Shown: in pieces, positions 47,143-57,989 of the stretch
How the letters are laid out: each line of letters begins with the position of its first letter
Numbering within the stretch: position 1 is the first letter of the stretch
Assembly: GCA_018389105.1 (NCBI GenBank)
Contig: JACATO010000990.1
Span: forward strand, 1 to 64,000
Direction of reading: 5' to 3'
Length of the DNA stretch: 64,000 bases
Source: Nautilus pompilius
Lineage: Eukaryota; Mollusca; Cephalopoda; Nautilida; Nautilidae
Position numbers and translations under genes: made by a program
The notes under the pieces: generated by a model
Database searches by the model: none
Told to the model about the DNA's origin: nothing
Seen by the model: only the letters and a program-made list of their open reading frames with translations

Positions 47143-47164
47143 CACCTATCTCAGGAGCCCATTT
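47143..47164 (+). repeat. 22-bp exact repeat, copy 1
   Basis: CACCTATCTCAGGAGCCCAT plus TT, identical to 55426-55447. Flanks are dissimilar. Both copies can be read as PISGAH (plus) or WAPEIG (minus), so it may be a fragment of a shared domain or repeat. Confidence 0.75.
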
Positions 47165-50100
47165 ATTGATAATAAATACTCATGTTGAGTTATAGAGAAT
47201 CCAGGTCAACTGAAATTCAGCTTCATTGACTTCTTGCTTTAAAATAGGCCTTTACTTTGGAATTTTTCTGTTGATGTTTTCTGTCGTTGAGTACAATGGC
47301 TATCGAGTTTGTGTACTCGGTGTAACACGGATCGACTTCCATCATCAGAATTTCACTTTATTCACTGCTGGAACTGAAATCATGCACACCGTAGATCCAT
47401 CCAAAACGCACTCACTCACGTTGGATTTGGAAGAATTGATCGGTGATGAAGTGTTTGACAGAGCTTATGGACATGTTTGTCGGTCATAGCGCACACCCAG
47501 GAAGGTTGGATGGGGATTGCAGGACAACCGGACACCGGCGATAGAGACGTTGGGCTGCCATGTAGACTCTGTATTTCCAAGGCTGTCTCACATTTGGAGG
47601 TATTCAAGGTAATGTGTAAGTAAAAGTAATGACTGAACATTACTGGCGACAAGAGAATGTGTGTGTGTGTGTGATCGTAATTTGGTGTAGATACTGAATT
47701 TGGAAATGGAACTGAAGTTAGTAGTAAAAATACCTCGCCCTTAGAATTCGACTAATGAATAAAACCGAGTTTAATCAACGAGTAGCCTAATGAACAGTCG
47801 GATATACCTGAGACTACCGTTGGTTATTGTAGGTAGGGAACAGACTCCCCTCCTGGGACATCCGACCTGGGGCTGCCAGGTACCACCCTCCATAGATCAA
47901 CAAGCGCACAGTCTGCTCACCTTATCTCAGAAGCCTCCTGGGATGAAACCCAGGGAAATAAACCATCGGGAAAAACTTTACCTTTGCCTTTCCTTCTGAA
48001 GTGATCTCTCTCTCTCTCTCTCTCTGAATGAGATCTTCACCTGTCGATAGGCGACAGAGGTAATAACTTCTTTCCGAAATTTTTCTGTTTACTGTTTAAA
48101 ATTTCTCTGGAACTGGAAAATATGGTTTTCTTGCCTCGTTTCTTTCTCTTCTATTTCCCTCTGCCTCCCTTTATTCTCTTCCCTTTGATTTTTGTCTTTT
48201 TTTCTTGTTCTTCCTCTCTTCTTCTTTCCCTTTTCCGTTTTTTTTTATTAATCTATTTTCGTTCCCATCTGTCAAACAGATCTGTTTCTTGTCCTGTTTT
48301 CCGAAAAACCATAACTCCCTACACTGCGGAATCGGGCACATTGCAACTTCGTCCCAACCCTTTCCTGAGTCTGGATTTCTTTAATTTAGTCACGAGAAAC
48401 CTAATCCACAGAAACAAAACTATACAAGAAAAGTATATTATTATAAAAGGAGGATCTCTGCTCATCTCGCATCACATCGAGGCTGACTGTGTTATTAAAA
48501 ATCGCTCTTCCTAAGCGCAGCGGCTGAAACTAATCAAGAACATTCTACCTGCTCCGGCCGTAACCACGGTCTGGAGAACGTCGCACCTTCCGGTGTTGGC
48601 TCTACAGAAGCATAGATCGCAGAGTTTGGTGGTTTTGAAGCTGCCAACTTGAATAAATAAAAATGTTGGTTAACTTTGAAGAATTATCACTACAAATGAC
48701 ATGCACTGGTTATAGAACTGAGGCAAAAAGATTTTCTCTAGATGTTTGTCGCATAAAGGTATTAAAATGCATCATGGCTGTGAAACTTGGTCCTGAAAAG
48801 GAACTGATTTACTGCAACATGAGGTAGTGAAAGTACCCGTCAAAACTGATACTTTCCTTATAGAGACAAAAATAGAGATAGTAGTGGCTTGTATTTCAAA
48901 ATGATTTGAAACAATTTAAGAAAACCAAAATGGTTGGACTGTTTACCTTTGGTACTTTAAAATATACAGGTATTAATTTTGTATGAATATTTAAATATTC
49001 TTAATGCTTTTAGTGTTTACAGGGCAACCACCATATTCAGAATGAATGCCAACCAGATGGTGCTAACTATGCCTGGCTCTCAAACTTCTATAGATGGGGT
49101 TTTACTCTCGTTACATTTAAAGCAATAGTTCTTGCAACCTCATCATAATGGTGACTGCATGCTATCTGTGGACTTTGTGTAGTAATGGTGTCGGGAGCTG
49201 TTATGCCACTGATTTTGAAGAGTTATGCTTTGAATTGTATTTCTGAAAAAGAAAATAAAGAGCTTAGATACATATTTAATTGGGAATGATACTGTCCTTT
49301 AACCTTGTCAACATTTTTAAGGATCACTTCCAGCCCCCACCACTGGCTAAGGATAGTGGTGTTCCAATACAGATATATGTTAAGGGAATTCTTGAGAAGT
49401 CGGCATCTTTTATTTTAGGATCTGCATGGCAGCTGATGTGTGATATCGCTGCTCGGTGACGTTCTCAAGCCCAGGTTTTCAGTTGTCTGGTGGAATGCTG
49501 CCTTTTGCTGAAATTATAAGACAGCAAAGGAATCTCCTAAAAATGTGAAATAAAATTTGGTAAAATTAGCTGAAAACACAGTTTAATTTCATCCACCAAC
49601 TTGTGGCAAATGAATCTTGGGAAAATTGTTTCAAGCAGTTAAGGTAGCAAGTATATGATACTGGTGGCTAACATGGTCACCAAAAAGCCAAACTCAAAAG
49701 AAAATGAACTGTTGCTTTTACCTTTGAGGAAGAGATTTTGTTCAGAACTTTTTGCATCAGAACTGAGCAAACAGAAACATTAAGTGAAACTTTTAATAAA
49801 TTGAAAGTGATCTGAATCACAATGAACAATGAACAGTGAAAGGACACAGTGTAGCCAAATATCTGAAGATAGACCACAATGGATGAAACAGTGTCCAGTT
49901 ACGCTAATTGACATTGATAATTGTACGAATATTTAAGGTGGTGCATTGTCACGTAAAAACAATGAAACCTTGTTTAATAAGGTAATTACAATTTCTATAT
50001 TGTAAATAAAGCAATTTGTTTCTGTCAAGGTACATATATTGGTGTAGTTTTAAAGAAAATATTCCTGTTTCATTTCCATTTAAATGTTTACTTTTCATTA

Positions 50101-52258
50101 TTTGCTGTATTAAAATCCCTTTGTTTCTCAGCATATTTCAGCTCATTGAATCAAACCCAGAACACAATGGTGAACATGGCTTGTATTATCCTGATGCCAG
50201 TTTGTTGTTTTTTTACTATTTTTTTAAATTCAAATTTTACTTAGAGTGGGATAATACTGAAATATATCTCTGCTAATACCAAGTTTTGTGAGAATGCATG
50301 AGAGATTTCTTCAGGTGGTGACTTCTCCAATATCTGGGGGGGGGGTCAATGAAATAATGATTAGAACTCCAATAAACACCATTTTCAACACTAGTACAGA
50401 CACTAGTAAGATTTATAATGTGCTAAAGCCAATAACAACACGATCCTACCAGACAACAGTGATATTGATGGTAACTGGCAGACATTCACTAATATCTCAT
50501 CATTAACAAAAAATAAACATTCAGTAAAGCATAAGATTAGGGAAGGCTGGGATACCATATATCTAGAAGTGCATATATAATTAAACTTCTGCTAATAAGA
50601 AAAATTATGAAGTTCATTTAGTAGACAATGTTTTTGGGGGTGTGGTCCTTTAAATATTTCCAGGAAAATAGTCACGATGCTTCATAATTAGTTTGCTAGT
50701 AGTCTTAGCCACAGTCATGGGCCTGTTCTGGAAGCTGAGCTTCAATCAAATAGAAAATTTGATTCATTGTTGAAAGCAGATTATTAAAATTAACTTTTCA
50801 ACATATAAATGTGTAACCTTTGAATAGGATTTAAAATATTAAACAAAAAACAGGAGTGAAATGGCTTTAACAATAACAGTGATGACTTGCCCTGACCGAT
50901 TAGCCTGACCAGCTGTGTAGGGGACTAATGGAGAAAATTACCCAGAGTAGACTGATAAGAAAGCTGAAGATGCCTTCCAGCTGCAGCATGTTTTCAGCAG
51001 TCTGAAAGAATATACAAGGTGTGTGAATAAGCATTATTATTTAGCTTTCCACAAATAGTAGTAAAATTAATGCACATATGGACCGATTTCCCAGTTTCTC
51101 CATTATAGAATGCCAAGAGTTGGTCTTGGAAGAAAAAAGATCAGGAGAAATGCTGTCCAAAACTCCCACCTATTAAGGCATCAGAGCTAAAAATTTGTGA
51201 GCGAGCTGCTCAGGGAACCAGTGCCAAAAAACCTGCAGAACATGGAATGATCTCTGGTAATGAGATATTGTTTTCAGTCTTTTGCAGGTGTCGCACTTCA
51301 TTTTTGTGGATGATAATAAGATAATACAGAAATACAGTTTAAAATACGACTCAATAAGCCCAACTGTGTACTTTAATCATCAAATTTAAAATCATGTATA
51401 AATCAAAATTCTGAAGGACCAAATTTGCTACTCTCTCGCTTCAAGAATGTTCTCTGATGTAGCATTTATAGACATCTTGTTATTTATGGAAAATGCTGCC
51501 TACTTGTGATTCAACAAGATAGATCCCTATTTTTCCTTCTCAAACTCTCTTATTCCCATTTCTCTGAAACAGATGCTTGCTTTCCAGGAGGTTGCTATGC
51601 GGACGTTTAATGTCAGGCACTTCTGCAGTAACTTGACAGAAATAGACACTTTCTAGGATACCAAACGGTTATTCTAGTTATATGGTAAGCAAGTACAAGA
51701 CTGTTGGTTGAAAGCTGAACTGATAAAAGGATGTGGGCCTTAATCCACCTCTTAATCAAAGCAACAGCTGGAACCTGGCTTTTAAACCAGAGGACTGTCA
51801 CATTTTTTCAGATAAAACCCATGATTACCCAAATTGACTTTACTCTGGTGTTTGCTAAACAGTTCAGAATCCAAGATGTGAGTTCTGAGGACCTCTTGTG
51901 GCATTGTTTAATCAAGTATATTAAAATGATATTTATTCCATGTTGTTTTTTGGTGATTGTGATGTTTATTGAGATACTTCAGCTAGTTGACATCGCACCA
52001 AACCCGGTGCGACTGAGGACCTTGTTCCAGGCCACCATTAACCCACCAACTTGAGTGTGCATTCTTATCTTACGAATGGTCAGATTCAAACGAGAAAATT
52101 ATTAAATTCTGGAATCAGTTTCATAAAATCCTTTTCTGTGTATGAAAAACCAATTTCTCTAGTGTTCCAGTTTTAAGAATAAGCCGCTTAATAAGTCGAA
52201 TACATACCTATTGCTCCTGCCTCGTCTGTATACAAATACTGTTTTTCGATTTCAGAAT
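47165..52258. other. Mostly noncoding DNA
   Basis: About 5 kb with no firmly supported gene. The plus-strand frame at 47226-47489 (starting MTSCFKIGLYFGIFLLMFSV) has a hydrophobic start and coding-like composition, but overlaps the minus-strand Cys-rich frame and matches nothing I know. The 47800-48650 stretch is richer in CpG, with a (TC)n tract near 48006-48025, and could be a promoter. The 48122-48514 frame is a pyrimidine-tract artefact. A nine-base G run lies near 50336. Confidence 0.4.
47618..47659 (+). repeat. 42-bp exact repeat, copy 1
   Basis: Starts AAGTAAAAGTAATGACTGAA and ends GGCGACAAGAGAATG; identical base for base to 52671-52712 while the flanks differ completely. Runs straight into a (GT)n tract here. 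Confidence 0.95.
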
Positions 52259-52407
52259 ATGGATTTTCCCGAGGTTTTGCACAAAGAAGGCTGTAGTGCT
52301 AAAGGAATCCATGATCATATGGTTACTGAGTGGTGAAGGTACCATAAATTATGCCAAAATGTTCAATTCAAATGGGGTCAAGTCCATTAAAGATAATCCA
52401 AGTTCTG
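52259..52407 (+). mobile_element. Relic of a mariner-like transposase N-terminus (helix-turn-helix)
   Basis: The plus strand gives MDFPEVLHKEGCSAKGIHDH followed by MVTEW and then, one frame over, GEGTINYAKMFNSNGVKSIK and DNPSS. This matches the N-terminal DNA-binding region of mariner-type transposases (K-E-G-x-S-A-K-E-I-H-x-x-x-V, then W-x-x-x-F-K-x-G-R-x-S-I-x-D-x-P-R-S-G). Only the first 50 or so residues survive, with one frame break. It belongs to a different mariner branch from the element at 36902-38153. Confidence 0.5.
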
Positions 52408-52670
52408 TAGTATTTTGAATTTATTGCCACCCAGTATTTTAAATTGTTTTACCCGATACAGTCAGCTTTTTTGTGATTATGATATGTCAGTGATGTATTT
52501 CAATTTTCTGATTTCCCGTCGGCAAAAGTAGATCTCATCAGTGTTTCTTAAATCCAGAAACTTTAAAGACATTTTCATATCACCTGATAAATTATCATCA
52601 GATTCTGAACCTAAGTGAATGAATGTCCTATATTTTAGGTCTGATCAACATATGCAATTTAAAGTTTCGA

Positions 52671-52712
52671 AAGTAAAAGTAATGACTGAACATTACTGGC
52701 GACAAGAGAATG
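52671..52712 (+). repeat. 42-bp exact repeat, copy 2
   Basis: Identical to 47618-47659. Here it lies within a short plus-strand open frame and can be read as KVMTEHYWRQEN; I do not think this is coding. Confidence 0.95.
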
Positions 52713-53133
52713 GAAGGCAATTTTGTATTTTACAGCATCATTTATACTTTATGGTTAGAACGAAGACAAATGAGTTTTCTGTGTCTAAAAGTCAGTCATA
52801 CTAAAAACTTCTTTTTATGATGCTAAACACATTATTAATGCATTTACTTAGATTGTAAATACCTCACCAGAGAAAAAGGTAACACTGTCTATATAAGCTA
52901 TCAAGGAAAAGGGTTATTAAAATATACACAGATTGCTCCAGGTGGAGTTTTAATCTGTGAAAGTTAGACATTTTTCAAATCTAATCAATTAAGTCAGCTT
53001 ATTCAATTTCCATAATTTTCTAATTAGCTAATACCCATACATCATGAGGAACAGAAGTATGTATATTGTATATTTATTTGAGCTTCAACTTTGTGGGCAG
53101 TTTATTTTATAATAAAAAGAAAAGACTATTAAC

Positions 53134-54082
53134 TTACTGTTTACCTTTGCAAAACATTCTTTCCAACTCCCGGAGGAAGAGTTTCCCTCGAGCAGAGTAA
53201 AGAAGAATATTGACTGCAGAATGGAAATGCCGTAAGAGGTAACACAGGGTCCATACCAGCTTCATTGTACTCTCTGAGTAACCAATACATGAGTGTGAAA
53301 TAGGTCTCTACGATGAAATAAACAGAGATGGGTACAGATGTGATGGCAAAGAAAACGTTTAGCAGCATGATTGCTTGAGTCATGCTGCTTAGATACTGTG
53401 GTCGGATATTTAGTTTGTTTTTTACATTTTGACGATTTGTCTCCTGAGTTAAGTTTCTTCAGATATTAACCCAATTTTTCATTTGTGCTATGACGATAAC
53501 GTTACAAATGAGCATTACAGTGAGAGGGATGAGAGATAAGACTAAAAAATCAATCCACACAAAAACATATTCATCGTTGAGCGAGGTGCAGTCTGTTGTA
53601 TTATCTTCACCAATGTGTAATCCATTTGTTTTAAGAAATGAACATTTACCCCAAGTAGAATGATGAACATAATGACCATCTGTATCTTTGCTCTTGACTT
53701 TGTACAAATCTGTCTAGCGGTCAGTGGCTTACAAACCATGTAGCATCTTTCTATGGTGGCTGTCACAAGTATCCAAGAGGAAAACTGTTTGCTGAGATAT
53801 AAAACAAAGAAGGAAAGTTTACACCCAGCATCTGATATTGTGCATATGTCATAGTCAAACATGTTCAGAGTCCAGTAGCAGCTTAGGCCTGTGATTAGAA
53901 CCATGGTGTCAGTTACAACTAAGACTGAGAGGAACAGGTAGGGTGATGTTGATGTTATCTTTTTAATTTGGTGTAAAACTGCAAAGGCGATAGAATTTCC
54001 AGTACAACTGCAGATTAAAAGCAAGGAACTGAAGAGCTACCAGACGTGCTTCTGATAATCCTTTCAAATTTTCAGTCATCAT
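53134..54082 (-). pseudogene. Rhodopsin-like (class A) GPCR gene, single exon, frame broken
   Basis: From ATG at 54082 to a stop at 53134-53136 the minus strand covers about 316 residues of a seven-transmembrane receptor. Recognisable are TM1 with the conserved G-N (LICSCTGNSIAFAVL), TM2 with L-S-x-x-V-x-T-D (FLSVLVVTDTMVLITG), TM3 ending ATIERCYMVCKP (E-R-C where D-R-Y is usual), and TM5 (IDFLVLSLIPLTVMLICNVI). TM6 reads MLLNVFFAITSVPISVYFIV. TM7/helix 8 reads YLLRHFHSAVNILLYSARGK then LFLRELERMF, a variant of N-P-x-x-Y. It resembles the divergent FMRFamide/peptide-receptor-like GPCRs of lophotrochozoans; ligand unknown. Damage: one-base shifts at runs near 54017-54020 and 53629-53632, an in-frame TGA at 53459-53461, and a shift near 53291-53305. 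It is a decayed receptor or one degraded by consensus errors. Confidence 0.85.
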
Positions 54083-55067
54083 TCCAGATTTTTTCAATAT
54101 CACCTATAAGTAAATCCCTGAGTTAAGTTCAATATAGCAGTACATCTTACCTGCATGAACAGTTATCTACCAGCACAAAGGTTCTGATAATCATTTGAAT
54201 GACTCACTATCATGACACGTGGACATGTCACCGGACAAACATTTATCAGCAGATAAACTACATCCTCAATGAAATGAGTTTCTTCTAGAAAAAAAATCAA
54301 ACTAAGGGGAGTAGGATTTTTTTACATTTGGAATGTGAGTAAACAGATTGTAGGACAGCTAAATGGTAATTCACCAGAATTTCTACAAGTTTAGGCTGAT
54401 TGATTTTAAAATTGCTGGCCTTTCATGAGCAGGAATACAAATGCCTCCAGGGTTGGTGCCATCTATTTATTTACCATCCTTGATGATTCCATCTCAGAAC
54501 TCGGGCAGCTGAAATGTTATCCATTGATAACAAGACTTTGCACAAATTCAGAGAGAATGGATGTGCAGCAGTAGCGTTTCTGGCCGAGAACAGCCACAGA
54601 TCTTATGAACGGTTTTTTGTTCAATTCTATTTTCAGAGGTCTTGTGCACGGTTTCAAGCAGCCACAGTTCAAATGCAGATGAAGACCAGGACTGACCTGC
54701 ACCACACCTCCCCCTATCATCAGTTAATCATGAAACCACAAATTACACCAAATAGGCCAGCAATGTTACAATGCAGTATTAGGACCAACAAATACACCAC
54801 ATCTTCTCCAGAATCACTAATTAACAGTTGTAGACTGACTGGACAATGTAAGATGAGAGAATGCTGTCTCCACATCCAAAGATTCGGGATGCCAGTTGTT
54901 TGCTGATGGCAGTGATCCAGATTCCTACCCTACAAAGGCTGCAATCACCTTGTGAATCAGAATCAGAATCTGGCAAAGCAGAGGATCAATCTGAACATTC
55001 CCCTCATCATAGCAATAACTAAACCAAACCAACAAGGTGAAAAAGGTGCTCTATCTTTTCTCGTGAA
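54083..55067. other. Noncoding DNA, possible transposon-derived sequence
   Basis: The 130-codon plus frame at 54514-54906 has no recognisable motif. Sequence approaching 55068 could be the decayed upstream part of the piggyBac-like relic that follows. Confidence 0.4.
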
Positions 55068-55169
55068 TTACCAAAGGTTTGCCTCACATGTAGGAACCAC
55101 CAGGCTACATCTTACAGGCGGCCCGCCATGACATGTGCCAGACCGGGCAAAGCATATCACAAACGGCTT
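55068..55169 (+). mobile_element. Possible relic of a piggyBac-like transposase C-terminal zinc finger
   Basis: Translation LPKVCLTCRNHQATSYRRPA then MTCARPGKAYHKRL resembles the Cys-rich tail of piggyBac transposases (C-x-x-C, basic linker, C-x-x-C, then a P-x-L-C/F-x-x-YH ending). Some of the expected Cys are missing, and no DDD-domain sequence or TTAA-flanked ends were identified. Confidence 0.35.
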
Positions 55170-56867
55170 TCATTAATGCAGGATAATAAATTGCATTCAA
55201 AAGACTCAGTGGGCAGTTGTGACACTTAAAAGGAACTGTTGTGGGACCAGATCATCTGCTGCAGTGAATGTGACAGAAAGGCGCAGTGGTCAGACTTTCT
55301 TTGTTAGAGAAGAATTTGATGAAGCACACACACAGAGGCAGCAGAAGATCAGCATTAATACAATGTAGACACTGGCTGGGACCACGCTCTACCTAAGACA
55401 GGACGTATTGTGACTACTGCAAATCCACCTATCTCAGGAGCCCATTTTACAGCAGCTACAATGGTTGGGTATGTAAATAATGGGGAACATCCAAATTATC
55501 AGTGTAAAGAACTGTTTTTGCATAAAATTGGGGTCCTAGAACTAAAGACCGAGTTTTCATGGTTTCATATTTCATAATCTTTAAGAAAAATGTTCAAATT
55601 TTCCTCGGTTTCTATGAACCTCATTCTTTAACTTGCATTGTGAAAGTAATGAAACAAATGTTCAGAAATACCTCTGAATGTATCGATTACCGTTCTTAAT
55701 CTGTCCACAACTGTGCAGCATTGGTTTTTTGTTTCTTCTGCCATCTGCTACAAATAAACTTCTTATAATTTTTCAGAGACATGAAAATGTATTGAATGCT
55801 CTCTATTGAGGAAGTAGGATTTCTGTAAGGTGTCATGCAATTCGCATTTTAAACTTCCCTGATTAAAACCTCAGATCTTTAATTAACCAAGTCATATCAC
55901 ATCCTAGTCCTGTGGTTTGCTTAAAACCTGACAAAAAGCATTACAACGCCCCACGCCCAAACAGGAATCTCAAAAAGTTCCTCCTACTATGCGACAGTCT
56001 TCGATGAAGCTTAAAACTCACCTTTAAACAAAAGTACTTTTATTAGTTTTCCAATTTTTGCAAACAAATATCAGTTTTTTCCCTACTGTTTTTGGTTCTC
56101 AAGACCTTAAAAAATTAAGTAAGTAAAATGCAATATGTACAGTTTGAAACCAAGCAGAAATTGTTTCAATAAAAAAATGAATAAGGGACAAGAGAGTGGT
56201 ACCATAATTTAAGTAACATCAGATTAGACAACTGATGCAGAAAAAAATTAGTTTGCTCTATTTTGATATACATAAACACAAACATTATATACCAGCACTG
56301 AAAAGAAATCTTGCAGAGTAATTAAAATGTAATTTAATATTATCAACCACAAGATGGAACTGTCTCTCTCCTTGTCAAACAGGTTCAGTTAGTGTCTTCA
56401 GTCCATTGCACTAATTTTGAGTTCATTAGCTGCACCTCTATATCAACAATGGCATCCAAAAAAACAAAAACATTAGATTCCATTATCTTCTCCACCACCA
56501 TTGCATACTCCAAAAAAGCAAATTCATTTGACAATAAACAAGACAATTTACATCTGCATGACAAGAGAGGTAAAAGTGTGCAATACGTCACATGATATGA
56601 TATCGGATTGTGGACCAAAAGACAATAATAATTCATGGTGATGTTACAATGTCACAACAGTCTCCATGGTGATGGCTGATTCTTGTGAATAATCTGAAAC
56701 AGAGAGTAGTAATCGCTCTTCCAGCACAATTAATAGAGTGAAGTCATGCATCTGTAATGTATTTTTGTTGTTGTGACCATATTTTTAAATTATGTTGTTT
56801 AAGTTCTTAAACATACTGCTTACCATATTATAAGATAATTAAGAGGAATTTTTTAAAAATGTTTACG
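55170..56867. other. AT-rich noncoding DNA
   Basis: No supported gene; holds the second copy of the 22-bp repeat at 55426-55447. The plus frame around 55405-55520 (PPISGAHFTAATMVGYVNNG) has coding-like composition but no recognised family or splice sites. Confidence 0.45.
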
Positions 56868-57398
56868 AAATGGTCAGGACCTATGATGTAAAGCATGTCT
56901 GTAAGTCAAAGGTGGTTCGTGTTTGCTGTACCTAGTGACCGAGCCACTGGTTGAGTAGGAAAGGTGTTCATTGAGGATCTGTAGACAGCTTTAACTTCTT
57001 AAATCTAGGCAAACTGAACACAAGTCGGCAAGTAGCATTCTACAGAACGGTGAGCTGATGTTCTGAGCTAGAATGACTTTCTGACGGTTGGACAGCGCAA
57101 TACCTGAAATATTATGGGCAGATGGCTGTTATTTGGGTGCAAATGAGAACAAGATTGAAAAGTGGGCATTTACTATAAATTATACATTTGGGTGAGCAGC
57201 GTGAAAGCTGACACTCGCTTGATGGACCGCAGTTTGCTTCGCCATTCTGAGATGTCAGTGTAGAGAGAGCAGGTGAACATAGTGCACCCTGATTGACTTC
57301 TGCCTATGACCACCAACACCATTTATCAAAATTCTGACCACACCTTTATACAGCTGGTGCCATAGTGGAACAGGTGTGTTTAAAATGTTCTCTACACG
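56868..57398 (+). repeat. Conserved dispersed repeat, copy 2
   Basis: Counterpart of 2252-2774, same orientation and same ends. It carries about 17 extra bases (CTGTTATTTGGGTGCAA region near 57127-57143) that copy 1 lacks. It ends about 150 bases before the region shared with the TRIM copies. Confidence 0.9.
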
Positions 57399-57468
57399 GC
57401 GGAGCTCGGGGCGGGTAATCGATCTTCTGTTACATGTAATCGATACACCACTTGTCCTACAACAACAA

Positions 57469-57470
57469 AA

Positions 57471-57503
<33 letters not shown>
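57469..57503. repeat. (AAT)n microsatellite
   Basis: About eleven AAT units between the conserved repeat and the TRIM 5' flank; produces a poly-Ile open frame on the minus strand that is an artefact. Confidence 0.95.
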
Positions 57504-57505
<2 letters not shown>

Positions 57506-57989
57506 TGGTGATGATGCAGGGATATAACAGCTTCACGGGATGAACATAATCGTAATCCCAGATTATCCAGATCTTCCTCTTTCCCCCTAAGAATATTTAT
57601 TTTTGTTAAAATTCATCTAAAATTCATTCAGACCACGTAAATCTCTCAGTAATTTTATTTGGTTAAAACAATATCAGTTATCTCCCTTACACACCCCGAA
57701 GTAGGGGAGAACAATGAACACTGAACAGATATCGATCCCCGACCGACTGTTTATGAAAAGAAAATCTTCAGGGGAGGAAGGAAGATCCCGATGGATCATC
57801 TGTCCCCAGATTATATCACCTGTACAGGAAAAACCGGGGAGAAGGGAAAGCGAAAGTGACGTCAGAGAAGAATTCAGCCAATCAGCAGTGGACACGAGTC
57901 CAGGATCACGTGACCGCTGCTGTCTGTCTGTCTCATTGTCGCCTGATCGAGGAGGGAGGTGGACGATTTCCTTCTCTCACCTGAGATAA

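Noticed and set aside
48122-48514. 130-codon plus-strand frame rich in Phe, Leu and Ser
   Set aside because: Produced by a long pyrimidine tract; no family features.
54514-54906. 130-codon plus-strand frame
   Set aside because: No recognisable domain, no splice context, and low-complexity residue use.
57255-57536. Minus-strand frame with a poly-Ile run
   Set aside because: Translation of the AAT microsatellite and the conserved noncoding repeat.
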